From NCBI RefSeq assembly GCF_032854445.1, contig NC_088305.1, forward strand, positions 8,621,606 to 8,685,605: a stretch of DNA of 64,000 bases. Direction: 5' to 3'. The notes below the pieces were generated by a model that saw only the letters and a list, made by a program, of their open reading frames with translations, did not search any database and had not been told where the DNA came from. Position numbers and translations under genes: made by a program. The stretch comes from Liolophura sinensis. Lineage: Eukaryota; Mollusca; Polyplacophora; Chitonida; Chitonidae. Shown here piece by piece: positions 46,701-58,000 of the stretch (positions within the stretch are counted from its first letter, which is position 1; each line of letters begins with the position of its first letter).

Positions 46701-48351
46701 GTTCTCAGCCTAATTAAACAAGTCAAAGACTACCTCCTTATCAATATTCTGGCATTAATTGGACGGTAGAGCAATAAGGTAGATGACAGATGTTAAATAA
46801 AGATTTATCTAATTATTTGATTGGTGTTATACGCCATACTCAAGAATATTTCATTTAACCAAGCATGGCCCACGGGAAACCCACGACCATCCACAGGTTG
46901 CACTGAATGAGGAGGGAGATCACTTATTTATTTATTTATGTGATTGGTGTTTTGACAAAGATGTTTGATGCTAACACAGAATGAATGAAACCACTGAAAA
47001 TGCATCTGTCTATTACTGCCAGTTACAGAGTTGCAAAAACATGACTTGTGTGGCGCAGCTACGTGTACAGGATAGAGTTACAAAGCAAAATGAGATGCAA
47101 TGTGTCATAGTGCTCGAAGAAGGATATTAAGCGTGCAGGTTTTTAAAATAAAGGTAGCCCCTATATCCACAGCTGTCACTGGTACATGCACATTTGGGAT
47201 TTGTACAACTGAGATTGCTGTTACAATTTTTGACTGCTATTACCAGTGACCTGCAGCGAAAATGTGAACTTGTCAATGGGATTTTTCTATGAGGTAAGTC
47301 TCAGTACTCAAATACACAATATACAATCTATCTAAAAACTAACAGTGATAGATGTGCATGAAGGTGAATATTATTTGACACTTTCCCTTGAGAACTACAA
47401 ACACTGTCACACAGCAAATATCGTTTTACACTAAAACTCTACTAAAGCGCTACTCAAATCGGAGATCCATCTCTGCAACAAATGATTTACCAGTTAAATA
47501 CTTATATAAAGTACTAACCTACCACGCCCTACAGTCTCTACTATACAATGCTTAGGGTTCTAGGGCACGTGACTTAAAATCCAGAGATGTCGATCATCCA
47601 AAAGCTAAATATCCATCCATATTTATTAGGTCCAGCATCTCCACTCACATTTACGAAATGGCCGTCATCGACACAGTGCACATGCGCCAACAGGCAGCTG
47701 GATACAAAACTATCCCTCCTTTCTAATACCAGGTATGATGTCCTTTTGTTGTCATACCTTGACGCGATAGCTGGTTTTAGTCCCCTTGACATGATATGTA
47801 CATATTGTGGGCCAGGGAACCAAACTAGAGCATGTGCTGTTGTTTTGATATGCGTGACATTCACAAATGAGGGCAGTATGGGTCAGCCGTTTCAAATTCC
47901 AGCTGTGTGGAGGTGGAGAGTGCAGGCACGCTGTATACACAGTGGTCATTTTGTAATTGACAAGTCAGCAGAGAAGCTGGACTTGAATGGATACTTTAGG
48001 ATGATCGACATCTCGGGATTTTAAGTCTGATGCCGTAGTACCCTAAGCATTGTAAAGGAGTGACTGGGCGGGCGTGGTAGGTTAGTAATCGACTGTTTTT
48101 CCGAAATGTTACAATTCTTCCCACCAGGGCGAAAGGGACCCAGGCATGACCACGCGAGCGTCAGTACAAATATAACAGAGCATGGCGTTGTCATCCTGTG
48201 CTATTTGGCGGTATGTTGTTGTAGTTTCAACTTGTCATTTTTAACAACATATCATTATTTTTATGGATTAAAAATCCCTTAACTAGCAGCACACTCACGC
48301 GTTTTGTCCATCGGTAGCCTCCACAGCTGCGCTGTCTTGAGCGAGTTCCAT
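31710..48351 (-). CDS. CATIP: CATIP orthologue, complete, ten coding exons (392 aa)
   Basis: Exons are 48351-48299, 43518-43424, 41792-41551, 40791-40705, 39793-39733, 37614-37511, 35916-35792, 33555-33479, 32549-32461 and 31955-31710 (TGA at 31712-31710). All junctions are GT-AG, and the phases join without a break to 1179 nt. In vertebrates CATIP binds TTC17 and acts in actin polymerisation and ciliogenesis; human CATIP is about 387 aa. Matching blocks are the N-terminal DTGRELGEFSVSVEQ with LETLEQHHHEYVK (residues 51-130), DRKTVLIKQADNFVV (131-159), PVDKMAGFISEG (160-180), SRVQVGSPVTMRL (257-281), PLNWEEDLQLFSKFLDRK (283-311) and the C-terminal HPELKALMADFMQFLLLRKP (312-392). The start ATG has AAAA before it and opens a short exon. 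No signal peptide or membrane segment is visible. Exon positions are firm; the first exon rests on phase, a good donor and length. Confidence 0.92.
32236..32460. repeat. Tandem repeat copied from the CATIP exon 9 / intron 9 boundary
   Basis: About 2.5 units of roughly 105-110 bp contain TAATAAAGCA, CTGCACTAACTTT, TGTCCAAAAATGGATAT and ACACCCTCAGG. The CTGCACT-ACTTT-TGTCCAAAAAT part also occurs at the true exon end (CTGCACTGACCTTTCTGTCC at 32451-32470), which encodes FLDRK and the donor. Each unit therefore carries a degraded copy of the exon 3' end and donor (GTTAGT on the minus strand). Confidence 0.75.
34220..34484 (+). repeat. Near-full-length SINE with target-site duplication and poly(A) tail
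   Basis: The A box TGGCTCAGTTGG and B box GTTCAAGTCC are intact. The element ends in a run of about 24 A rather than AAATA units. A 13-bp duplication, TCTTATTGCTGGT, flanks it at 34207-34219 and 34485-34497. It lies in CATIP intron 7, unit boundary between 35792 and 33555, antisense to the gene. Confidence 0.95.
34608..34710 (-). repeat. SINE tail fragment
   Basis: Minus-strand tail and the first part of the core, ending at CTGGGCAGGGCCCGGGAGAG. It lies in the same CATIP intron as the copy at 34220. Confidence 0.85.
35028..35280 (+). repeat. Dispersed repeat family B, copy 2, with target-site duplication
   Basis: The 253-bp element begins GTGAGTGATTGAGTGCTTGG and ends CCAAGAGAGGAAG. The 14-bp direct repeat TTTTGTATTTAATA flanks it at 35014-35027 and 35281-35294, which defines the element ends. 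It matches 11566-11825. The class is unknown; the long target duplication suggests copy-and-paste insertion. Confidence 0.88.
36040..36200. repeat. Dispersed repeat family D, copy 1
   Basis: This copy resembles 39430-39600. Shared landmarks are TTCTGAGAGAA/TTCTCAGAGAA, GCATCTTTAGTGAC(A/G)CAAAC, AAATCA and AGTGGTTGAAA/AGAGGTTGAAA. Both copies lie in CATIP introns. No domain is encoded. Confidence 0.7.
37040..37118 (-). repeat. Dispersed repeat family C, copy 2
   Basis: The reverse complement gives (GAAT)n, GATTGTGGCTTAACGCCATG and TCGGCAATATG, as at 28864. Confidence 0.7.
37840..38815. mobile_element. Long inverted-repeat element enclosing a MADF-like exon
   Basis: The left arm (about 37840-38205) and right arm (about 38450-38815) are diverged inverted copies. 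Landmarks are ACTCGCAAGGGGCA(A/G)ATCT, GGGGTGAC(G/A)CTGA and CTATCAGCTG on the left and their complements on the right. Both arms reach a TCAAGATGGCG start-like sequence, facing inward. The exon at 38198 begins at the left one. The structure fits a transposon with long terminal inverted repeats that has lost most of its coding part. It lies in the CATIP intron between the exons at 39733 and 37614. Confidence 0.65.
38198..38367 (+). pseudogene. MADF-like first exon stranded in an inverted-repeat element
   Basis: From ATGGCGAGCCC at 38198, about 56 codons read a MADF (Myb/SANT-like) pattern: TDILIDDKIIDIWPDYPYLY, then NRDRWQQAIEEIATVL. The typical domain starts with an Ile/Leu-Ile-Asp block, a Tyr-Asp or Trp-Asp step, a Tyr/Asn-Arg-Asp step and a Trp-Glu-Glu-Ile-like helix. 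A GT follows ACCAGACAG near 38366. PIF/Harbinger elements and many genes carry such a DNA-binding exon. No second exon was found nearby, so I treat it as a transposon relic. Confidence 0.5.
38938..39065 (-). repeat. Highly diverged SINE fragment
   Basis: Minus-strand tail-like start (TTATTTGATTCATTTCACTT) and an eroded core ending CAAACCTTCCCACAATG. It is old and barely recognisable. Confidence 0.55.
39430..39600. repeat. Dispersed repeat family D, copy 2
   Basis: Partner of 36040-36200. The plus ORF at 39155-39595 runs through it but shows no domain. Confidence 0.7.
39935..40060 (-). repeat. tRNA-like SINE head, second family
   Basis: On the minus strand TGTTGGTCGAGTGGTCTAGA (A-box-like) is followed about 50 bp later by GTTTCAAAACCCG (B-box-like). 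It differs from the abundant SINE. No intact tRNA cloverleaf is formed. Confidence 0.45.
40858..41062. repeat. Direct repeat E, copy 1
   Basis: Matches 41912-42095. Landmarks are AAGCATATTCT(G/A)AAGG, AAAATTATACTTTTT, CCAATGTAGTC and AGTTGCTCTTT. The copies flank CATIP exon 3 (41792-41551). Confidence 0.8.
41912..42095. repeat. Direct repeat E, copy 2
   Basis: Partner of 40858-41062, same orientation. CATIP exon 3 lies between the two copies, so recombination between them could delete or duplicate that exon. Confidence 0.8.
43011..43162. mobile_element. Compact fold-back element, 54-bp arms
   Basis: The left arm (43011-43064) and right arm (43109-43162) are inverted copies with roughly 85% identity. 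Landmarks are CCTGCTATG(G/A)GTGTCTAG and CCAATAAGGTGGAC/TCAATAAGGTGGAC. A 44-nt loop separates them. It lies in CATIP intron 2 near the exon at 43518-43424. Either a MITE or another hairpin-forming repeat fits. Confidence 0.8.
44086..44325 (+). repeat. SINE copy with eroded tRNA head
   Basis: The B-box side (GCTGTGAGTTTAAGTCCAGC), core and AAATA tail are clear. The A-box part is diverged (GGTCAGCGTACTGG). It lies in CATIP intron 1. Confidence 0.88.
45202..45435 (-). mobile_element. Internally deleted mariner-like element keeping a transposase N-terminus
   Basis: The ends are inverted: ACAGGGTGTCCCAGAAGTCA at 45202-45221 and, on the other strand, ACAGGGAAGTCGTGCACCATCC near 45410-45431. On the minus strand a 38-codon ORF (ATG at 45335, stop at 45221-45219) reads VQEKVELVFMFGRDGATHRS and VAQAFN. 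This matches the helix-turn-helix start (DUF4817-like) of some mariner/Tc transposases. The catalytic part is missing and the ORF runs into the terminal repeat. Confidence 0.6.
45548..45818 (+). repeat. Full-length SINE with target-site duplication
   Basis: Begins GGGGCCTCCGTGGCTCAGTC (A box TGGCTCAGTCAG). It has the B-box region GTGAGTTCAAGACC, the full core and an AAATA tail. A 14-bp duplication, AATATTATATAGCT, lies at 45534-45547 and 45819-45832. It lies in CATIP intron 1, antisense to the gene. Confidence 0.96.
46806..46903 (-). repeat. SINE fragment with internal deletion
   Basis: The minus-strand tail joins directly to the GGGAAACCCACGACCATCC part of the core. A second tail scrap follows at about 46924-46952. 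Confidence 0.75.
47516..48085. mobile_element. Long imperfect inverted repeat in CATIP intron 1
   Basis: The left arm starts AACCTACCACGCCC and continues with CAATGCTTAGGGT, ACTTAAAATCC and GAGATGTCGATCATCC. The right arm ends with the complements of the same blocks (GATGATCGACATCTCGGG, ACCCTAAGCATTG, GGGCGTGGTAGGTTAG). Recognisable pairing covers at least 120 bp per arm and, more weakly, about 200 bp. ORFs on both strands end in the same WMIDISGF-type peptide because of the mirror. It is a probable fold-back DNA transposon, about 215 bp from the CATIP start exon. Confidence 0.75.
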
Positions 48352-48472
48352 TTTTACGCAGCGAACACTGTTAATTCAACAAAATAAAACCAAACTCGAC
48401 AAGCGTTTTCTCAACTCTGACATGTTTCTTGACAGCAGTTGGCTTGCGCATCATCACTATGGTTATCTCCGA

Positions 48473-48487
48473 ACTTCCGTTTCCGGA
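48473..48487. promoter_or_regulatory. CATIP: Paired ETS-type motifs upstream of CATIP exon 1
   Basis: ACTTCCGTTTCCGGA lies about 125 bp upstream of the CATIP ATG (48351, minus strand) and contains two ETS-core-like sites. No TATA box is seen near. Promoter use is inferred from position only. Confidence 0.3.
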
Positions 48488-48756
48488 TTAGGTGCCCGCC
48501 AAGGGCAGGTAATTCAACACGTTTCACGTCTCGAAATTCAATCATTAGAGTGACTTCCCGTGTTACTACCCGAATTCCTTTCACCTACCGGTACATATAT
48601 TTATTGGATTCTCTGATCTAATACCAAAACACCTTTACTAATTTCAGCATCTAAGTCGTTCTACACGACTCAACTGACATTCGTAGGATACATTCTGTGT
48701 GCATATTGGTGTAGCCTACTGTAGATGTAGGACTAAGACCCTCAAAGAATTATTGA

Positions 48757-49008
48757 GACCTCCATGGCCTAGGTGGTTAGCGTGCAAGCGTGGCACAGAT
48801 AACCAGGAGCCTCTCACTAATGCGGTCGCTGTGAGTTCATTCCAACTCATGCTGGCTTCTGCTCCGGCTGTACATGGAAAGGCATTCCAGCAACCAGCGA
48901 TGGTCGGGGGTTGCCACCAGAATCGGCTTGGTTTCCTCCCACGATAATGCCGGCCGCCGTTGTATACGTGAAATAAGCGTAAAACACCCACCTAGTGAAT
49001 AAATAAAT
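48757..49008 (+). repeat. Full-length but diverged SINE
   Basis: The head (GACCTCCATGGCCTAGGTGG), B-box region, core and shortened tail are all present with many substitutions. The tail hairpin has lost its middle (GTGAAATAAGCGTAAAACAC). It lies between CATIP and the kinase gene. Confidence 0.88.
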
Positions 49009-49009
49009 C

Positions 49010-51990
49010 CAAGATTTTTCACATATATACATATTTGGGTTGTGGCGACCTTGGGCTTTGGGCACCACTTGTGACATACCGCGAGATATGCCATAATGGC
49101 ATAAGACAAGATTGCCCTAAACAAATTTCATGTAAAACTACATGAAAGATTATTGTTGATCACTGCTTGCCATTTTGGTACTGTAAGCAATGGAAGCAGG
49201 GAAATATTGAAAATTCTACCTTTGAGAATGGGACTGAACCATCTTAACTAACCTTAGGATTAAAAGGCAAGTACCCATATTCTATCCAATCAACCACAAC
49301 TTAATGTCCTTCAGAATCTGGCCCTGTAATCACAAAACCATCTTAGACTTAAGTCAAAATTTCTTACGAAACAAAGTCAAGATATTAATTGTTTGACAAT
49401 GTAAATTCTGGATAAGTTATTGTAGAACAAATTTCAGCTAAATAACGGAAAGGAACGTACGAATTTTAATGAGCTGAATTTTGACTTACGTTTAAGAGTG
49501 CTTCATCCAGGGCCAGGTTTTGTTCCACACGCTGTGTACTATCGCACTAGCCTTTGTTATGGGAAATAAAGTGACAATCTTGACTTGGCAAGACAAGTTT
49601 TCACATGTTTAATTTTGAGGAATTTACAGGATTCTTCCTCTTGTGCTGCATAAAACAGTGGGCTTGTCAGTTACATCACAAAAATTATAAAACAACACAA
49701 AAACACTTCATTATGATCATAGCTTTATTAAAAAAAAATTGGGTATTAGAAACTACAAAAAATTATATTAATCAAAAAACACGAAGAAAAAACAAACATT
49801 TACATAAGCAGATATAAAAGTGACTGTTAGTAATGTCACTGATTATGGCACCAGAACAACATAAACCCAGAAATAAAGAAACAAGCACCAATAAGCTTAC
49901 TCCCCTCAGACAGAGGGTTTTGCCCAAAAGTCTACCCTGCCGTAATGTTATAGGGTAAGTCTTTGAGAGCGTACAATACGCTGAACGAAAGGCTATGTGT
50001 ATCTGAACTAAAATAAGTACGCTCAGGCGGTCTTAAGATACAGTTACGACTGGCAATGGACCTTGCACTGTTGTGCTGTATGTAACCTATACTTCAGCCT
50101 AGATAGCCAACAATCTTGTTTCAGTTCATTAGATTTGAGCCATTCTTTTCGCACTTAATGTAATTAGCTAGCTCGTGTGTATTTTTTCTGAAAATGTAGA
50201 ATTTATTGGGGTTTTTTTCGGTTGTCAGGGTTGAGTGGAATCTTTCGTTCACCCGAAAAATGCAAGCATTCCCACCATCGGGGGGTGATCGAGGTCATAT
50301 ACCACATACCTGGTATGTCCGACAAACATGGAGAGACATCAATTCCATGTGATCACTATATACTAGTATATGACATTTTCTAAATCAACACAGGACATAT
50401 ATATGAAGTACACGTACAACAAAAGTTTTCCACCACCACAGAATAATACACCTATAAAATGTTTTATATTAAAACCTGTATTTCATCTAAAGTTGAGTTT
50501 CTTTCAGGTGACACATTTTTTTTTTCTCATTCTGATTAATTCATCCACCTTAAAACGTAATGTAAGATTTTTTTGTGTGTGTGTTTGAAGTTTCATTAAT
50601 ACTCTTATTTAGAAACTTTTACGTTTTTCATGTGCTTCTGAAAGTGCATTTTTATGCACCAGCCTTTAGATGAAATGCAGTCAATAAGTAAGTACAGAAA
50701 CTGCAAATCTCTGCCACACCAACTACATATTTTTTATCGAATGTTTAAAATTTCTTAAAAATATATTATCTTTTCAGCATTAAGAGAAAATGAAAAAAAA
50801 AAAAAAAAAATTAAGGCTTAGCTAAAGAACCATCAAAAATAAACAACACTGAACAATTGAACAATTAACAATTCGTTGCAAAGTCAACTTATTTTCTCCT
50901 GAATAACTCCACCACTACAGTCAATTACAGTTTTGAAAATCCTTGATATTAAGCAGTTTGAGAAAATTTAACTGTATAAATATAAAAAAAGCGGAGAAAA
51001 TAGGATTTGAAGGGAATTGATTATATCGCATATACAAGAAATAATCAAGTGTCTAATTCAAAAATTAAAACAAAATAAAAATCCATGAGACCAAGGAAAA
51101 AATAATCAGTTTTTGTGTTTTGGAAATTTGTCACAAAAAAATATTCACCTTAAGCATGTACATGTAAATTAAGAATTTGTAGCAGTTGAGCTAAACAGAG
51201 TTACATACACTCAAAGTGAGGTAATAAAAAGTCAACAAAATACATTGATCGTAAGGCTTGTAAATATGTTGCCACAAACATGAAAGATATCTTAGAATCA
51301 AAAGTTTTGCATCATATTGGTCTGCTATACCAAGAAAAGCTATACCTTGGTGGAAAACCACATTACCTAATAGCACCTGTAGGAAAGGGTTAGAAAAGTT
51401 GCTATACAGAAGTCAGAAGTCTTAAAACATGCTTGTTGCGCAATGATCTTGCCTCAAATATACAATCTCGCAGATAACTAGGCATACCTGTACCTGTTTA
51501 TTCAAAATCTGATGAATTTAGCCCATGCATGATGATTCATAATTCAAGTTTTTACCATTAACATTGAAATATTCATAACATAATTCTTTCCCAAGCCTAA
51601 GAACTGTCATCCAAACAAAAAGCAAAGTGAAATGACCTAAAAGAAAAGAAAAAAGCAGCACAGAAAAAAAAAATTGCCTGCTTAAAAACTTCCTTCCCAA
51701 CTGAAAACTGAAATTTTGAAGCAAAAAGTTAGAAATATGGGGCTAAGATGCCTTTAAAAGGTTAAAAATTTAAGATGCTTTCAAATTCCACATTCATGTA
51801 CATCAAAAAAGGGGGAAAAATATATGAACACATAAATGAAAACTGTATACTTGAGACAGCTGTAAATTTTATACAAGCAGGAATTTCACCGGTATATTCC
51901 ATTTAAAAACAAAAAATCAACAAAACAGTTTCTTCAATCTGTTCACATCTGAACAACAAAATTTCACTCAAAATCGACACACTACACTGT
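49010..51990. other. Intergenic between the kinase 3' end and CATIP
   Basis: AT-rich, low-complexity sequence without recognisable exons. TTTATT at 51497-51502 is a candidate minus-strand AATAAA for the kinase gene, 513 nt past its stop. Further TTTATT motifs near 50.2 and 49.7 kb are alternatives. Confidence 0.4.
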
Positions 51991-52014
51991 TGCATCAGCG
52001 TAAATTAAAGGGAG

Positions 52015-55000
52015 TTAATCCCAGTGAAGTTTATGATCCTGTATAAACCAGGTCTGTGGATCTTCTTTGTCATCAAGGGGGACAACTGTGACTATGACAT
52101 CTGCCTTCCCCACGGATGCACTCATGTCCACTATAGACCCATCCTGGTGAAGCACGAAAAATCTCTTGAACTCATCACTGGAATGAATCTACAAAAGACA
52201 CATTATAAATCAACTTACACTCAGTTATTAAACTATAAACAATAACTAGAGGCATCTCTATATCTATTTATACAGAGCAGTCTGTGTGCCTTCCAACTTT
52301 CTCCACAACCATAAATTTGATCAACTTCATATCTGCCAGGTGTATAACTGAAGATATATATTTAAGTGATGTGCCCAGTATTGTAAAACTGCATATGCAA
52401 ATATGGCAATAAGATGTGTTGTTTTGCACACAAACCCCACATATATCAGATCTCCAAAGGACTTATAGTAACAGTACACAAATCCTAGATCCATCAGATC
52501 TCCAACGGGCTCTATAATAACAGTACACAAACACTACTTCTATCAGATCTCCGAAGGGCTCTATAGTAACACTACATGAACCCTACATCCTTCAGATCTC
52601 CAATGGGCTTTATAATAACAGTACACAAACCCAACATCCATGAGATCTCCAAAGGGCTCTATAGTAACACTAAACAAATCCTAGATCCAACAGACCTCCA
52701 AAGGGCTCTATAGTGACAGTACACAAACCCTACATCCATCAGATCTCTAAAGGGCTCTATAGTAACACTACACGAACCCCACATCTATCAGATCTCCAAA
52801 GGGCTCTATAGTAACAGTACACAAACCCCACATATATCAGATCTCCAAAGGACTTATAGTAACAGTACACAAATCCTAGATCCATCAGATCTCCAACAGG
52901 CTCTATAATAACAGTACATGAACCCCACATCCATCAGATCTCCAAAGAGCTCTATAGTAACAGTACACGAACCCCACATCTATCAGATCTCCAAAGGACT
53001 CTATAGTAACAGTACACAAACCCTACATTCATCAGATCTCTAAAGGGCTCTATAGTAACACTACACGAACCCCACATGTATCAGATCTCCAACGGGCTCT
53101 ATAGTAACACTACACAAACCCCACATCTATCAGATCTTCAAAGGGCTCTACTGTAACAGTGCACAAATCCTAGATCCATCAGATCTCGAACAGGCTCTAC
53201 AGTAACAGTACACAAACACTACTTCTATCAGATCTCCAATGGGCTCTATAGTAACAGTGCACAAATCCTAGATCCATCAGATCTCCAACGGGCTCAATAG
53301 TAACAGTACACACATACTACATCCATCAGATCTCCACAAGGGCTTAGTGACAGCCTAAAGAACAGTTTCTGACAGTCACATGTATTTCGTAAGGATGTAA
53401 TATTTTCATCTGCCACTGCAGTGCTCTTCACAACAGAGTACACTGTACTGATCATCCTGACCAAATGATACCTACAGATTTACTAGTTATCATTTTATGG
53501 TGTTTAGTTTTTACATCCTAAAAAAACATTTAACAATTAATTTTTGTGTTCAGCTCTGCAAGTGGAGAGCACCAGGAAACCACAGCATCTAGCCAGACAC
53601 CTGACAACCGGCCTGACTTAAGGCCGCAGCCAAATCAGTGCGAAAAATGATCCAAGTCACAACATCCTGTGTAAGTGGCTAATCAACTGCAAGGAGAGCA
53701 ATGTATTAGTAAGCCGATCTGACAAAGGTAACTTACGGTAGGCGAGGCGATGTCGACGATGACGTCACGCCACTCCGTGTTCACGTCCCGAATCCTCACT
53801 TGAGCAATCAGCTCCTCGGCTTGGTTGACGAACTTTATGAGAGACCCATCACGAGCTGAAATGTGAAAACACGAAATGTCATGTTACGTGAAGTACTAAC
53901 TATGTACCACCAGCAAAGATTATGCAGAAACTCCCAGACATACCCCTCCCAGGGGGTACTTATTCATTCCTTCCCTGGGTGGATATCTGTCCCAGATGTG
54001 CAAGACTGTCTAACAAACGAATACACAGTTTTCAAGTTTTCATGACGCCAACAGTGACCTCCCAGTTCAGAATGTTGTCACTTTACAGTACAGTAGGGCT
54101 ACTTGCATGTCTTTTAACATGCCAGTGATTGTGTGCAGATCAACGTACCGACAGAACATCATTATTTTTGCAATAAAAGGAACCCAAAACTTGCCCAAAA
54201 ACGTAATTTTGAAGATCAATAACTAAATTTCCACATTCTATATACATCATTTCACAAACGAACGTTACTTTATTGTCGATCATTTCTTGAAACCTGAATA
54301 TTACACAGCTGAGTCAGACTGAACTCACAAAGTGGTCAGGTATGCAGACAGGTGTAAATTTATTTGACTGTAGTTTTACGCTGTACTGAAGAATATTTCA
54401 CTTACACCATCGCAACCAACCTTATGGCGGGAGGAAACCGTGTACGTAGCGCTGTGGATATGTCAGATAATGCTCATCCTATTGTGTTTAGTGAAGAGGG
54501 AAGTATAATGTCCCCTGCTAATTAAGTGTATGGTTGTTTTGATTGTCAGGCCTTTGACCTATGAGGCTGTGTGTTCAAATAAAGACCCAGCTGTTTCGGC
54601 AGCACTTTAAGTGAGAAGGTTTATCCGGAACTTGAGGTTCGTGAGTGGGTGGTTTACCCAGGGAGCTCCAGTATCAGTTACGCACTGAACACCAATCAGA
54701 AAAAAAAAACAATAAATTAACAAGTCTGTGGTGCAATATCCCCACAGCGTCTTGTGAGGTGCATGTTCCCACAGCATTTGGTGAGGTGCATATTCCCACA
54801 GCATTTGGTGAGGTGCATGTTCCCACTGCATTTGGCGAGGTGCATGTTCCCACAGCATTTGGTGAAATGCATGTTCCCACAGCATCTGGTGAGGTGCATG
54901 TTCCCACAAAGAATGTGCGTTAGCACAAGACAACTTGTCACCCAACACTACGGTGTTCGTATCTGTTTGTTACATATGGGTAAGTTCGTCAGTAAATTGT

Positions 55001-58000
55001 GAATGGTCGGTGGTTTTCTCCTTTTTTCCTCTACTCAAGATTAGCCATTGTGTAACTGAAAAAGTCTTCAGGATGGTGATGAAGCAATCGAAACAAAGCA
55101 ATCTGAGAACACCAACAACTTGCCTGATTTAGCAGTTCATAAAACTGCATAATGTTCAAGTCATGTGATACATTCAAATATTGACCTCTGAACAAAATAA
55201 AGTAGAATGAAAAACTGTCACACACAGATATTATTCTGCAATTAGACAGTGCTAAGATCTTACCACTAAATCAACAAGAAAGGCAAAGATTATTATACTG
55301 TCAAAACTGTGACTTTTTATTGATTGCAGGGCTGTGACTTCTTGTATTATGGAGTTGTAAATCATTGTGTTCAAATTTACTGCTGAGGTCTTTGATATGC
55401 AAATCGCGAACTGCATTTGGCAATCCATGTACTATGGGTGGCAACTGCAACCCTGTGAATGGCTGATGAAATGTTGAGCTATGAGGTAAAAAACTTCCTT
55501 GGTCTTTGATATGCAAACCACTACAGAAGACTGGCTATCTGTGTACTATGGGAGACCACTCTATAATTGGCAAAAAATTTTAAGGAAACTGGGCATCTAT
55601 ACCACCTCCCCCACTATCATCATCATGTCCGGGTGAGCTAAAAATTAAATATACTGCCTCAAGATACTACAAAAAGTGTCTCATGAGAAACATAAATGTG
55701 TGATAACTACTTTTGGACGTGACGAGAGGTGTAAATATATGCAGCGTAATGTGAGCCTGTTTTACCGTCTGGTGATGAATGTGGGTTGGGTCTGATCGAT
55801 GCCTGCATGTCTTCTAGTGACGTCTCCAGCAAAACAGTTTGCATAATATCATCTTCTTCCTGTAAAACAAAATTAATACCTTGTACTGCATGTAACTTCA
55901 CTTTTCATCCCAAATGGAGAAGTTTTTATTTATTTATTTACTTGATTGTTGTTTTATGCCGTACTCAATAACATTTCACTTATATGATGACGGACAGCAT
56001 TATGGTCGGTGGAAACTGGGCAGAGCCCAGTAGGAAACCCACAACCATCCGCGACCAGGTTGCTGGCAGACCTTCCCACGTACGGCCGGACAGGAAGCCA
56101 GCATGAGCTGGACTTGAACTCACAGCAACCGCATTGGTGAGAGGAGAAGTTTTTAACAGATCTTTTTGACATCATTAGTCTACAGTTAGAAGTCTTAGCT
56201 AAAAAAAAATTCTATACACTGCTTTGTCATCAAAGTTTATTTCATTTATTTATTTGGTTCATGTTTTATGCCGTACTGAAGAATATTTCACTTATACGAC
56301 GCAGCCAGCATTATGGTGGGAGAAAACCGAGCAGAAGCCAGCAAGAGTTGAATTCACAGCGACAGCATTAGTGAGAGGCTGGTGGGCCATTGCATCACGC
56401 TGGCACCCTATTTACCCCCTCCGTCATCAACAACTGAGCGATTCTTTGTCAGGAGCTGTCGTAGACCACAAGCCCTTGACCTGCACATGCCACACATAAG
56501 AATGGTTATTACTGTCACTAATATCTGTAAATCTGGCTCAACCTACACATACCTATAAATACATGCTCATTGCCACTTTCTTTGTGCAGCAATACCATGA
56601 ACACTGGGGAGTTTCCAGTCTGTACATCTGCCCTTCGTGTATTCTAACCAGCAATCCACCAGTGCCATCAATTCGCCTGATTACCAAATGTTCAGGATGC
56701 CAACACACTTACTTATCATCTCCCCCAATTATCACCTCACATGGCAGGGGTAGAAATGTTTTTTTGTAACTACCTGTCCCTGTGACATATTTTTTTTCTA
56801 CCTGTCACCTCCAGCAATCCACTTGTCGTTTTTTGGGCATACAGAATTTTGACTCAAAATCCTGTGGAAACCATTTATTTCATGACTAAAATGTTTGTTT
56901 TAGCAGCGTTCTGATGAGAGACCAACCTCATCAATGAAGTGAGAGACCAACCTCATAAATAAATTCAGGAAATCTCTTTTTATACTTAGTGAAAAACTTC
57001 ATTGGCCTCTATTTCAGCCAAAATACAGCTAACACGCTTCTAAAAATTGTACAAGTGGTCCATTATAATTTTGCTCTCAAGATTGCAGTAAAAAAGTGCT
57101 TCAATAAACAAAATGAGCATTGATGACTGGAGTATTTGAACTACCATAAACGTTCAAACAATTCTCTTCCTAAGCCTTCCACTTTAAATTGAAACGTTTA
57201 GTGCACTTGGGTCATGAACCACTCTCTAAGTTAAGAAAAAGATAAACCATTATATGGTCCATGGATTTTGTCATCATCGTTTGTTCAAAACTCCGGAAAA
57301 TTGAGTATATGACAGAAAGGAGTTGAGGTCAGGCAAGGAAGGAAATGCTTGAGCCTTTACCCGCACAGAAATTAATATCTGTTAAACTGATTTAAATACA
57401 TGTACTATACTGTATTGATATTAAAAAAATAATAACAGCTTTCAAAATTGTGATCTTGGTTGTTCTTTATTCTCCAAGCTGGCAGAGCTTAACCACAGCC
57501 AAAATAGCATGTGCAACAGAGTTGTTTCTTTGACAGGTGTGGCCCATAAGCCTCTACCACCGCCTTGTCTTTTGACAGTCAACTGACCAGAGTGTGTTAG
57601 TTGGAAAAAGGTCAAAAGTAGACAAGGTTTTATCTGACAGTGTTAATGTTAACAGGTCATTTAATGTGTCTTCGGTCAGCCTCGATCTCCGGTCACTTTT
57701 GACACGATTCATTACTGAATAGCTCCTCTCTACAAATGCTGTGGAAATTTTAAAACCCACAATATTTTCACACGACAGAAGATGTTCTTTAACTCAAAAG
57801 AATCTGCCCTTCTTTCTTAATATTTCATGCCAGAAACACCTGATAGTCCTTCCTACCTTAAGAGTTTTTTTTATTGTTTTTGACACAAACTCCCACAGAG
57901 TCAGTCCCTCTTCCTCAACTTTATCAGAGTCATACCCTTTTTCTTTCATGACAGAGGAAAAATGTTCACTAAGAATTGTCAGCTCTTCTTTGCCATAATA

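Noticed and set aside
47574-48024. 96- and 145-codon ORFs on opposite strands
   Set aside because: They are produced by the mirrored arms of the inverted repeat, as the shared C-terminal peptide shows.
54607-55002. Repetitive ORFs on both strands over the 27-bp minisatellite
   Set aside because: The repeat length is divisible by 3. All frames show the same artefact and no exon structure.
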